From Diphasiastrum complanatum (taxonomy: Eukaryota; Streptophyta; Lycopodiopsida; Lycopodiales; Lycopodiaceae), in contig CM055106.1 in the NCBI GenBank assembly GCA_029204225.1, positions 10,180,978-10,244,977 of the forward strand: DNA of 64,000 nt, in the 5' to 3' direction. Position numbers and translations under genes: made by a program. The notes under the pieces were generated by a model. That model was not told the origin of the DNA. It saw only the letters and a program-made list of their open reading frames with translations, and did not search any database. Positions 12,388-21,779 of the stretch are shown one piece after another (the first letter of the stretch is position 1; every line of letters starts with the position of its first letter).

Positions 12388-12940
12388 TGTGAGAGATTTC
12401 AACTAGTTTAGTCTAGTTTAGTCATATTTTGGTTAATTGTAAATAAGAGGCCAAAACTCATTTTAGACTTAGAGATAAACTTTTTGAAGTTATATTAGTT
12501 TAAAATACATTCAATAAACACTTTTTAAAAGTGTGGGAAAGTTGGTAGTCGAGTTTGAGAGAGATTCAAATTTGAACTTTGGGTACATTGGATCTAGACC
12601 CCAAAATAGTAGGGTTTACATTTTGGAGGGAAAGCCAAGTGGCCAAATAGGGTTTGAAAACTCTATAAAAGGATGTAACTCATGGAGAAACACAATCTTC
12701 TCTCTTCTCTCTCTCATTTCATCATTATACATGGTTCTCTTTGGGTTCTACAACTCATTGTTGCACTCTCATGATGTTATCTTGCAATCTCGTGTGTAGA
12801 ATGTTCATATTTTGCTATTTTCGGTTTCACACATGTGAAATACAGTAGGGTACTGTAATTGTACGGACGTCAAACATATTTTATGTTTTGGTTCATGTTT
12901 GATCAATATCTCTTAGAGTTTGCATCTCATTTTGTTCACA
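12388..12940 (+). repeat. Copia-2 5' LTR, 553 bp
   Basis: It starts TGTGAGAG and ends TTCACA immediately before the primer-binding site. It holds CACACATGTG near 12829. The block from 12846 (TAGGGTACTGTAATTGTA) recurs at about 15076 as the 3' LTR remnant. Confidence 0.85.
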
Positions 12941-12953
12941 TGGTATCAGAGCT
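12941..12953 (+). other. Primer-binding site of Copia-2
   Basis: TGGTATCAGAGCT follows the LTR end directly and matches the 3' end of initiator tRNA-Met for 12 bases. Confidence 0.85.
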
Positions 12954-13476
12954 CTTGTGTTTCAGGTTATGAAAGGATCAGCCATCTTTAGCAAGGATTT
13001 GGAGGAGTTACCAATGCTAGAGCATGCTAGATTGATTTCTACTCAAAAAATCAGCATTTTTGCATGTGTAGAATTGATCTTTTGTAGGTCAAAAAACTCA
13101 ATATAGGGTTATATACTTGATCAATTCCAATTTCACACTTGGCTTACTAGATTTAGATGATTTTTGGTGCATTAGGAAGGTCTCATTGGAGTCTACAAGA
13201 AGATATGTCAAGTTTCTCGAAATTGCATGTAGAATTTGAGATATTCAATTTTTTGTGATTTTGTCAAAACCCTAATTTTGATTGGATCTCTAGTTTGTGA
13301 GGTTACTGAACTTTATTTGAGTGTGTTTCAATCTTAGGAAGTGGCAAGAATCATTATATTAAAAATAGATCATAGGTTGATCAAGATTTCACTATTCTAT
13401 GTGTTGATTTTTTAGTTAGAAGTGCTAGAAGAGATTTGAGAGGTTCCATATCTTTGTGATTTCTACTTGAGTTCAT

Positions 13477-13920
13477 TTGTTGACATTCAAGAGAGTGCTT
13501 TGTGCATTGGAACAAGTTGAAAGAAGAAGATCAGGTCATTGCAACATGGCTACAAGTGGTGGATTCATGTTGGAAGGCAATGATAGGCTTACCTCAATCA
13601 ACTATTCTACTTGGAAGGTGAGGATGGAGTCCTTATTGGAGATGAATGAGTTGATGGAGATTGTTGCAGGTGTGGAGGAGAGAACTCAAGCTTCTCAAGA
13701 TCAAGTGAGGTATGACAAGAGAGATAAAAGAGCTCTACACATGATTAAGATGAATGTTACCAATGAGCTTCTCAAGGAAGTTGGTAAGTGCACATCATCT
13801 TTGGAGGCTTGGGAAGCTTTGAAGAAGCTTTATGAATCCAAGTCTACATCAAGAGTGCTTACTCTTAGGAGGCAAATCTTTCAAAGTTTGCAGTACTCAT
13901 GCTTTTGTTCTGAGGGTTAA
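13477..13920 (+). pseudogene. Copia-2 gag (UBN2 type)
   Basis: The segment carries a Copia gag: FMLEGNDRLTSINYSTWKVR, MIKMNVTNELLKEVGKCTSS, EAWEALKKLYESKSTSRVL and LRRQIFQSLQ. The likely start is the Met of MATSGGFMLEG at about 13546; the 23 codons upstream are probably leader. A frame break after QSLQYS leads to a stop at 13920, and the next open segment starts at 13929, so gag and its zinc knuckle are now in separate frames. A short internal deletion of the gag C-terminus is likely. Confidence 0.85.
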
Positions 13921-13928
13921 AGCATTCA

Positions 13929-15071
13929 ATGATGAGTTTTGCTATTCAAAAGACTTTGCCAAGCATTGTGGATTTGCAAGAGATCTTGGTGAATGAGGCG
14001 TATAGGCTTCAATCAAGAGGAGGTGGATCTACATCGACATCTCAATATGAAGAGGAGGCTATGTTCATCAAAGGTAACTTCAAGGCCAAAGGCAAAGGCA
14101 AGTGGTCTAAAGGGCAAGATCAAGGTGAGACTTTCTCTTTTGGCAAAAAGAAAGATAAGTCAAAGTTGAAATGCTTTTATTGTGGAATCAAAGGGAATTT
14201 TGCAAATGCTTGTTTCAAGAAGCAAAGAGATGAAGGTAGCAAGCAAATCAACTTTATTACTAATGATGAGAATCTAGGTGGTGGTGATTCTCTTTTGATG
14301 TATTCTTCAAGTCCAATATCAAGTGAAGGTGACAAAGATTCATGGTGTTCACACATGACTAGTCACAAGGAGTTCTTTACTTCTTTGGTCACTTATGATG
14401 GAGCCAAGAAAGCAATTCACATGGGCAATGGTGGTGAATGTGCGATTGAAGGTATTGGTTCAATTCCTATTTGTCTCTCTATTAATAGGAAAGCAAGACT
14501 TGATGGTGTTCTTTACATTCCTTCACTTTCAAAGAATTTGCTAAGTGTTGGTCAAATGATAGAGAAAGGAGACATGGTAAATTTTGGTGGCGATGCTTGT
14601 TTCATTACAAAGGAAGAAATCTTGGTTGTTAGGGGCAATAGACAAGGTAGACTTTTCAAGCTTGATACTTTTGTTATGGCTAACAAAAAGGATGGAATGG
14701 AAGAGGAGATTGGTCTCAACTTTCCAAAGTTACCTTTTGGCATCAATAAGATTGGTGGATCTTATGCAAAGTCTCACAAGCTTCCTTATGCTAGATCTAG
14801 GTCAAGATCTAATATGCTTCTTGGAGATGTTCATCTTTGTGCTAACTTGGCTAGTCTTGAGGATAATGATGGTGTTTCAATGGTTCTTCATGGCAAGTGC
14901 AAGCATGCAAAAGGTAAGGAAAGAGCTAACTTCATCAATGGAGGTGAAGGTTCTTCCTTGGAAAAGATTGTTGTTAATGATTTCTTTGATCATATGGAAA
15001 AAGATGTTGCTAGGTGCATGCATGAAGGAGATGGTTTTCTACATTCTTTTGTTATGATTCCAAGAAAGTAA
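13929..15071 (+). pseudogene. Copia-2 zinc knuckle, protease and pre-integrase region
   Basis: A long 380-codon open segment. It holds a CCHC-like knuckle, CFYCGIKGNFANAC, with Asn in the His position, a Lys-rich linker, the protease, then LDGVLYIPSLSKNLLSVGQM and RQGRLFKLD. In the protease the active site reads DSWCSHMTSHKEFF, so the conserved Asp-Ser-Gly-Ala is disrupted and it should be inactive. The last 100 residues (HLCANLASLED onward) are not Copia integrase, and the stop falls beside LTR sequence. The frame's length despite a dead protease suggests a fairly recent deletion. Confidence 0.75.
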
Positions 15072-15275
15072 TTTTTAGTAGGGTACTGTAATTGTATGGA
15101 CAACAAATATCTTTTATCTTTTGGTTCATGTTTGATCAGTACTTCTTAGAGTTTGCATCTCATTTTGTATGTAGATGCTGATTTTTCTACATTGGCAGGA
15201 TTATTGGTTTGCTCCTTATTGTAACCAAATATTTGGGACATGGATTGGATCTTGAATGATCTGAAATCCTTCACG
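15072..15275 (+). repeat. Copia-2 3' LTR remnant with 108-bp insertion
   Basis: 15076-15167 matches the last 90 bp of the 5' LTR. The final LTR bases (TTCAC) appear only at 15270-15274, so about 108 bp of foreign or duplicated sequence sits just inside the LTR end. The terminal base is G instead of A. Confidence 0.7.
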
Positions 15276-15687
15276 TGATTTAGGTGCACATTCAAAAAAA
15301 ACACGTCATTTGTTTGTGCTTGAAAATTTTTTTATCCAATGTCAACGCTTCGGCATCTCTTTGAACCCTGAAAAATGTCAAATCTGGATAACACATGGTA
15401 TTGTGTTAGGACATATCATTTTCAAAAATGGCATTGCAACTGACTCGGACAAGATCCTAATCATTCAAAATCTACCCAAACTCCGTACCATCTGCGAAGT
15501 GTTTTCCTTACTTGGCCATGCCAATTACTATTGGTGCTTTATTCTAGACTTCGCTAATAAAGTACGATTAATCTATAAAGTAGTTCTTGTCCCCAAATGG
15601 ATTGATGAACAACGTGTCACATTCAATCAACTAAAAGAAGCCCTTACCAATGCACCTATCCTCTGGGCTCCTGATTATTCCAAATAA
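15276..15687 (+). pseudogene. Gypsy A-1 reverse transcriptase, C-terminal part
   Basis: It continues the domain cut at 12387. It shows NFFIQCQRFGISLNPEKCQ, then GHIIFKNGIATDSDKI (the LGH-VS-GI-DP block), NLPKLRTICEVFSLLGHANY and the FNQLKEALTNAPIL block at the start of the RT-RNase H connection. After ILWAPDYSK a stop occurs at 15685; the next codons recall FHVHTDASKYAI, the start of RNase H. Most of RNase H is deleted before 15874. Confidence 0.85.
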
Positions 15688-15873
15688 TTCCATGTGCATA
15701 CAGATGCATCCAAGTATGCCATTGTGCTCAATCCAGATCAAGATGTCCATGATGATTTACTTGATGACATCTTATCTCAAGTTGACTCTACACCCGTTTG
15801 GACCAAGGAAATCACAAAATATTAACTTTAGGGTAGATGGATCTATCCTTATCTAAACCCCGAACAACGTGCA

Positions 15874-16098
15874 TTGGTCCTCAAAACCAAACCTTATATG
15901 TTCATTGCAGGCCAACTTTACAAGCAAGGGTTAGATGGAATTATCCAATGTTGTCTTACTGAAGGTGAAATACCCTCTGTTATCTCCCTCACTGATGAAG
16001 GTGTTGGAGCAGGTCATTTCTCTTCCAAACTGACTGTTAAGAAAATCCTCTTGGCTAGATTTTGGTGGCCAACTCTCTTTAACGGATACCTACACTAA
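15874..16098 (+). pseudogene. Gypsy A-1 integrase zinc-binding region
   Basis: KPYMFIAGQLYKQGLDGII, then CLTEGEIPSVI, HFSSKLTVKKILLARFWWPT: this is the pre-integrase H2C2 region of Gypsy pol, just ahead of the integrase core. The first His of the finger is recognisable (AGHFS); the Cys pair (CHVCQR) falls after the stop, at about 16104-16120. Confidence 0.8.
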
Positions 16099-16147
16099 GA
16101 CTTGTCACGTTTGTCAACGAACACAACGATTTCAAAAAATTGAGTAT

Positions 16148-16948
16148 ATGCCTTTACACCCTGTCACAACTGATCAAGCTTTCCAGAAATGGAGAATTGA
16201 TTATGTTGGACGCATTAGTCCCACTGCTAGACACACCCAATCTCGCTATATCGTCGTAGCTACGGACTATTGTACCAAATGGGCTGAAGCAAGAGCTGTT
16301 CGTAATGTTGACGCTCATTCTACCGCAAAAATTCTCTATGAACAAGTTATTGTTTGTTTCGAAGGTCCTCTAGAACTTATCAGCGATAGGGGTACACATT
16401 TTCTTAACTCTGTCATAGCAGATCTACTTTCCAATTTTTTTGTGGTACATCGCAAAAGTCATATTATCCACGATGCAATGGCTAGGCGGAATCCACAAAC
16501 AAAATCTTATGTGGTGTTCTCACCAAAATAGTCGAGTCCAGCCGATCCGATTGGGAACTAAAACTTCATGCTGCTTGCTCTATGGGCCTACCACACTACA
16601 CCGAAGTGAGCCACAAGCTTAACCTCTTTCCAGCTAGTATATGGCCGAGAAGCCGTTATGCCTGTAGAATTCCATATTACATCCCTTCGAGTAGCCTATA
16701 ATCTTGAGCTAGATAATCGACAAATCCTAGCAAACAGATTATTTCATCTAGAAAAATTGTGTGAAATACGTTGGATCAGCATCCATGCTCAACAACTCCA
16801 CAAACGTCAACAAAAGGCATGGCATGATCAATCTTTAAAACTCAAAGAGTCCTCTATAGGAGATAAGGTCCAAGCCAAATCATTTAAAGGAAAACTCAAA
16901 TTTTCTGGCCAAGGACCTTATGTCATTCAAAAGATATTTTGCCTTTGA
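16148..16948 (+). pseudogene. Gypsy A-1 integrase core and C-terminus
   Basis: WRIDYVGRISPTARHTQSRY carries the first catalytic Asp, ATDYCTKWAEARAV follows, and LISDRGTHFLNSV carries the second Asp. The expected HPQ-NGQ-E block is decayed to ARRNPQTKS, so the catalytic Glu is lost. A stop at 16529 is followed in other frames by YHTT and FQLVYGREAVMPVEF, then RQQKAWHDQSL and GDKVQAKSFKGKLKFSGQGP, the integrase C-terminal GPY/F-like module. The enzyme is dead. Confidence 0.85.
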
Positions 16949-17155
16949 ATATGCACGACTCCAAACTGTGGTTAATGGGAGTAGACTTAGAAAGTACAAT
17001 GAGCCTTGTTTTTATTTTGATATGTATTAGTTACTTTATTTCCTAAATTTTGTTCATTAATTCTGTTTACTGCCTGCTTGCCATTTCAACAATTTTTTTT
17101 TTGGGTGTGTCTTTTTGTGTCAAAACATCAAGATATCATCAGATCATGCAAACTA

Positions 17156-17240
17156 GCATAGGTGGTCTCTCAGGTCCTGTCCTCTCACCTATGCTCAACA
17201 TAGGATGTCTTCGGGTCCTGAGTGCTCACCTATGTTGTCA
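17156..17240. repeat. Small inverted repeat cluster
   Basis: GCATAGGTG, CACCTATGC, CATAGG and CACCTATG alternate within 80 bases, giving two possible hairpins just after the Gypsy integrase. It could be part of the element's 3' untranslated end. Confidence 0.5.
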
Positions 17241-17483
17241 TGAAGTTTTGCTTCGAACAAAAATTTATTGAGAAGAATTACAAGGGTAATATGATTATCT
17301 TGAGTATTGAATTCCAAAAGAGTGATGCAAAGGCCAGTTAAGACAATATGTAGTTGTCAATGAGGCAAATCACTCAAGGACTGTGTCTTCCTTGAGATCA
17401 AAACTATTGCATCACATCCAAAAAAGGACTTGTCAAAGACTAATCCTAAATTGTCCAAAACTTCCTATGAATGAGATTAATAG

Positions 17484-17805
17484 TGTCATGTGCCAATCTT
17501 AGCATTCAAACATCTAGTTTATTCTCTAGAATCAAATTGGCGTGACAAAACAAGAAATTAAGAAACTAGATAAAATTGGCAAATCTTTACCAAATTAGAC
17601 AAAGTAAGATAGCAATCTTCATCATTATTAATCATTCAATACATTGGGCCTGAATCTAGAGCATGATCAACCTCTCACGTGATTGTAGGCACATATACCG
17701 TCCATTGGCAAGAGCCATAGCTCTCAAAGAGATGCTCCAAGAACAAATAGAGTACAAAATTAGCAAAAGTAAAATAGTCTCTAAATTTAGAATCCTTTGT
17801 GTTTC
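17484..17805 (-). repeat. Chromovirus LTR fragment
   Basis: It starts TGTCATGTGCCAATCTTAGC and follows the 9535-9900 LTR end with scattered differences (for example GATTGTAGGCACAT shared). Similarity fades near 17805. This is a broken second LTR of the same family in the same orientation. Confidence 0.8.
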
Positions 17806-18164
17806 TACGAGGATATTGGATCTTATTTGGCTAAATTGGACCTTTCAGGCTAAAAGCATGGTTTGGTGGTACAAAAAAAAAGAAATTTCATTGTACCTTT
17901 TAAATGACATAACTTTTTGTGATTGGACCATAGTTACTGCCCGAATACTCTTATGCTACCCGTCATTATTCACTCGAGGTTGATTTGACGTCAATAGTCA
18001 TAAACTGTGGTTAACTAATCCTTGTAGTTAAGGGACTTCTTGTCATTCATAGGTATACCTCTCATTTTTTTCATTCTATCTCTCATTTTCTTGTCATTCT
18101 TAGGTTTACCTTGCAATCTCTATATTCTCTCCGATCTCAGCTTGCGTACTCGTATTTTTGACTA

Positions 18165-19424
18165 ATGGCTACACATAATTGGAGACCAAGAGGAACCATT
18201 GATGCAATCAATATTTGCAATGAAAAAAATGCAGAAGATCAATGGATACTAAGAATATATCAAAAATATCAATGGATCTTGATGCATCCCTCTGCAAAAG
18301 GCTCATTCCGAAAAAGAAAAAGATCAGATAACATATATAGAAGCTCTTGGAAAGGCAGAATAATGGATTTTAAAGTATCACTTGCCGGTCAATCTATCAC
18401 GAAAGTTTTAGTTCAACATGCTTATCTTCACAATGAGCTCAACATTCATGATCTTAATCCAAATGATAGAAGGAAATGCACTTGTAAGTTTTCAGATTCA
18501 ATTTTTTTAGATTTAGCATTTTCTTTAAATTATATTTTTCTTGAGATATTTTTGTTGGTTTTGCAGATTTGTATCCATCAAATTTCTTTGAATGGCAATC
18601 AGTTCAATCGATTGCAAGAATAATCAATGTCATACATTTGGATATCGGTATTTTACAATATAAAGGTCGTTCTCCAAATTCACTTTTAGAGTTAGGAGTT
18701 TTTTTTTATGATCACACCGATTTTCCTGATAAAAATGATTTAGCTAAGCTATGTATTGATATTCAGAATATATTAAAATGTATCACTAGATCAAAGAATA
18801 ATAGATTAAGTTGGTATCTACCTTTTACTATTTTTGTTGATTTTTTTTCAAATGCACTGTTCAGATAACGAAAACAATGTTTATTTGTAAGGACTTGAGT
18901 GCTGATATAATCGTCGAGTTGTTGGATGATGGTTGGGATACAAAAAAAAAATCAGCAAGTTGAGTGCAGAGTATGTTACTCATCCATGAAATTTAGATAT
19001 CACATCGAAAAACAAATGCTCACTTTTCTGCTGTATTATAGAAGATGGATTAAATGCAAAAATGTTTGGAAGCCACTTGATCAAGATTTTGGTATAAACC
19101 CTCAAGATCAACTTCAGATAACAATGAAAAGAAATGACAACATTCTTGCAATGGTTGAGGTCGAGGAAGATTGATGTCTCAATCACATTCGATCAGAACT
19201 AGACATGTTGCAATTCGATCTACCTCAGTACTATCAATTTCAATTGAATGGTGTAAAGGTACGTTATGCCATGTAAAAATATTTCTTTTTTTCTATTTCT
19301 AAGTGAATCAGTTTCATAAAATATATATCTAAAACAATTTCTCTTGTGCAGGTAAGAGTAAGGCAGGAAGAGCATATAAAATGCAAAGACATTGGAACAT
19401 CCATCGAAATTGAAGATCCATAGA
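18165..19424 (+). pseudogene. Unidentified decayed multi-exon gene
   Basis: Function not recognised. Exon 1 starts at ATG 18165 (MATHNWRPRGTIDAIN) and ends at a GTAAGT donor (18484). Exon 2 (18567-18868) follows a TTTTGCAG acceptor in frame and reads SNFFEWQSVQSIARIINVIH and LLELGVFFYDH. A last intron (19259-19351, GTACGT to TTGTGCAG) joins FQLNGVK to VRVRQEEHIKCKDIG, ending at TAG 19424. Between exon 2 and 18926 there are three in-frame stops, or an unpredicted intron, and a TGA at 19172 interrupts EVEED. It is basic near the N-terminus (FRKRKRS), which might be nuclear-targeting. I treat it as a pseudogene of an unknown family; a divergent functional gene is less likely. Confidence 0.5.
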
Positions 19425-19445
19425 TTATAACTATGGAATTTTGTA

Positions 19446-19910
19446 TTATGTAATACATTTTTTTGTATACATCATTGGAGTAGGTCTAAAGTATTCAGCA
19501 AACTTGTCATATGTGTCCCAAAGCCTGAACACAATGTTGAAATCCTTGGGCATGATGGTCACCCTCTTAGCATGGACATCTGCAAGATCAGTATCAAAAA
19601 AAAATTTCACCTGGAAATCCTCAAATGTTGTGTGCAACGTCTCAATTGCCGTTATCATACATCTCACATCTGCAGATAGACTTCTTGTCACCTAACTAAT
19701 GGACCTCTATATGTGAGATTTCAGAATCAGAAGATTATTTGTTTTCTGAAGCTTCCGAATATCCATGAGCCAGGGTGGGTCCCTTGTTCTGCCCCTTGGC
19801 CTAGGAGGAGGTGGTGGTGGACGAGGTGGTGGTTGTGGATTTCCCTGACCCGCACCTGAAATTGGTATTCCACATGAATGCCCTCGTGCTGTCTGCTTGG
19901 TCCGCGCCAT
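19446..19910 (-). pseudogene. Histone H3-derived gene with lysine-poor tail, two stops
   Basis: Begins MARTKQTAR, identical to the histone H3 N-terminus. The histone fold aligns with H3 with almost no gaps: DIRKLQKTNNLLILK, then ADVR, and DTDLADVHAKRVTIMPKD matching the H3 DTNLCAIHAKRVTIMPKD block. Between the ends the tail keeps H3 length but is replaced by a Gly/Pro-rich run (PPPRPPPPPPRPRGR), losing K9, K14, K18, K23, K27 and K36. Two in-frame TAG codons (19707-19709, 19692-19694) fall at positions that are Gln and Glu in H3. The C-terminus extends about 19 residues beyond normal H3. It has no intron. Loop 1 has canonical H3 length, unlike CENH3. Most likely a pseudogene or decayed variant; H3 ancestry is firm. 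Confidence 0.8.
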
Positions 19911-21090
19911 TACTGTGTAGTAGCGGATCAGCGCGCGATAATGTTGATTTTAGGATCAGACCTCAGGTCGGACGCGTCGAAGCGATACCTGAGCTAAACA
20001 TTTCCGTTAGCTGGTAGCGGATGTGCGCGAGCGAGTAGGAACGAATTGAAGGAAGTTGTTTTTGAGCACACTGAATTGATATCGCATGGATACAAATAAC
20101 TATAAGCAAAAAAAATTCAACGTCGTCAATCAGTATATATAGAAAAAATTAGAAATGATTGCAAACGTGGTGGCTTGTAGTACGATGATGATTACTCAAA
20201 GGCTTGTCAATCAAATCAAACTAAATATCCATCAGTCATCAAAATGATTAGTCCATATCGAATTGACCAGAACTAATTTCAAATAAAGTATGGTCACATC
20301 TACAATTAATCACACTTCTACTATTTAATGCTGAAATTGACAACGTTAAGCTTTAAATATAAGACCTTTTTTATATCCAATAATTATAATTTTGGAAAAT
20401 TTCAAAGGCCAGATTTTCACCCGATAGCTAATCAATGCGCATATAAGGCATTTGACAACCATAGTATGTATTATCGCGCGCTCATTCGATATTGGACGCA
20501 ATATAAATGATCAAAACTTGATTCGATAGATTTTGCATAACTTTGGCTAGTATGAAGAGTCTTCCGAATCAAGCTTTGATCATGCATATAGGGTCCAATA
20601 GTTTCAAAATTTTTGATAATATTTTGGTTCTGGAATAGTGATTCGACGCGCGCAGTCCAAATGCAGCAAATACATCGTCTGCCAGGCGCGTTGATCCGAT
20701 ATCCCATACGCAGAACAATCATACTAGAACGCATAATGAAAGACTTATGAAAATGTTCTGAATGAACATTATCTCAAAAGAAAATTTTTTGTCTTTATGG
20801 TGCTTAAATAGGACGAGAGATTGTAATAATTCTCCTTGTTCACGTTTTTCAATGATATCCATTAATCAATTCTTTATAATTTTTTTAATGATTATTCTAG
20901 GAGGCTAGTGATTGTCTATTTAATGTATTCCGACGTAGGGCTAATGATGATTCGTTGAATCTAGTACTAGACTAGTTAATGTATTTCGGCGTTGGTACAA
21001 ATTAGTCTCATTCTGATTGGATGATAAATATAGGCTGTAAATCACAATTCGTTATTTGACAAATGTATGGCTGTGATCAGCAGGAATTGG
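19911..21090. promoter_or_regulatory. Motif-rich intergenic stretch (GCGCG and ATCGATATC)
   Basis: No gene. About ten variants of a GCGCG core next to TTGAACCGATATC or TCGATAT-like sequence are scattered from 19925 to 21375 (for example 20471, 20641, 20683, 21230, 21301, 21350). It lies upstream of both the H3-like gene (minus) and the TATA box at 21092 (plus), so it could be a shared promoter region. Two diverged direct repeats, TTAATGTATTCCGACGT and TTAATGTATTTCGGCGT, lie at 20922 and 20976. Confidence 0.45.
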
Positions 21091-21091
21091 C

Positions 21092-21099
21092 TATAAATA
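21092..21099 (+). promoter_or_regulatory. TATA box
   Basis: A perfect TATAAATA in a context starting ATTGGC (CCAAT complement). The ORF at 21378 begins about 280 bases downstream, leaving a normal-sized 5' leader. Confidence 0.5.
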
Positions 21100-21377
21100 T
21101 ATGCACCACTTTCCATATTTTAATTTCGTAATCTTTTATTCTGAACTCTCTAGCCTTCTTGTTTTTCTTCATTCTCTCGATATCGAATCGACGCATGCCA
21201 TCCATTGTTGTGCATGCTCATATTCATTAAGGCGCGCTGAATCGATATCAGCCACTTTCGACCAGTGCTTTTCAGAAAATTTCATTCTCGGCCTTACCAT
21301 ATCAGATCAGCGCGCGTACTTTGCTTTATTCCTCTACCGATATTTATCTGACGCGTTGAACCGATATCGGATTCAAT

Positions 21378-21701
21378 ATGGCTAGTTCCTCCATGGCCTC
21401 AGATGACAAACTTATGGATTTTTTTAATACCAGTGACATTCCATCTGACAAATTAGAGTATTTTGCTAGTATTTTTTTTGCTCCCTTCGATATCGATAAG
21501 CTAGTTTATGAGAATTGTTATAATTTAATTTCTTATCTTGATAATTTTTCTCAGATTATTTTTCTTCAACGAACCAATGGAGTTTCCCACCATTTCGTTG
21601 AGCTTGATCTTCCTGCTCCCACCACCTCTAAAATCTTCATCTCTGTGCTCTCTCTGCTCCAATGTTGCCTAGTGTTGCTCTCCATCGTACTGGACAGATG
21701 A
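21378..21701 (+). CDS. Small hypothetical ORF downstream of a TATA box
   Basis: A 107-codon frame starting MASSSMASDDKLMDFFNTSD. It is acidic and aromatic-rich for the first 70 residues, then becomes hydrophobic near the C-terminus (FISVLSLLQCCLVLLSIVL), which may be a membrane segment or read-through of an intron. The ATG context (CAATATGGC) is acceptable. No family recognised. The TATAAATA at 21092 and the motif cluster upstream make a real transcript plausible, but coding is unproven. Confidence 0.35.
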   Translation: MASSSMASDDKLMDFFNTSDIPSDKLEYFASIFFAPFDIDKLVYENCYNLISYLDNFSQIIFLQRTNGVSHHFVELDLPAPTTSKIFISVLSLLQCCLVLLSIVLDR

Positions 21702-21779
21702 ATCATCATCTCCAGTAGCAGTTTTGGCCAAGCAGATCATCATCGTCATCTACAGCAGCCGCAACAAGAGGAAGAGGTA

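Larger units (their letters stand above)
12388..15275 (+). mobile_element. Copia LTR retrotransposon (Copia-2), internally deleted, inserted in Gypsy RT
   Basis: It begins TGTGAGAG just after the YLDD codons of Gypsy A-1 and is flanked by TGATT at 12383-12387 and 15276-15280. The Gypsy RT reading frame resumes in register after the second TGATT. It contains a 5' LTR, an initiator tRNA-Met primer-binding site, gag, a zinc knuckle and a protease. About 90 bp of the LTR's 3' part follows directly after the coding segment, so a deletion removed integrase to RNase H and most of the 3' LTR. Confidence 0.85.
6860..17280 (+). mobile_element. Gypsy LTR retrotransposon family A, copy 1, nested and decayed
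   Basis: Plus-strand order is leader, gag with zinc knuckles, aspartic protease, RT, integrase zinc finger, integrase core and C-terminus. The leader and gag match the second copy at 57987-63515. No 5' LTR is visible at the left end. Two later insertions interrupt it: a chromovirus fragment after the protease (9535-about 11700) and a Copia inside the RT (12388-15275). RNase H is mostly missing. All reading frames contain stops or frameshifts. Confidence 0.85.

Noticed and set aside
13929-15071. Host zinc-knuckle protein
   Set aside because: It is bounded by Copia LTR and gag sequence and has the LYIPSLSKNLLSVGQ block of Copia polyproteins.
19446-19910. Centromeric histone CENH3
   Set aside because: The start MARTKQTAR and the canonical loop 1 length fit ordinary H3 better; CENH3 has extra loop 1 residues and usually a different start.
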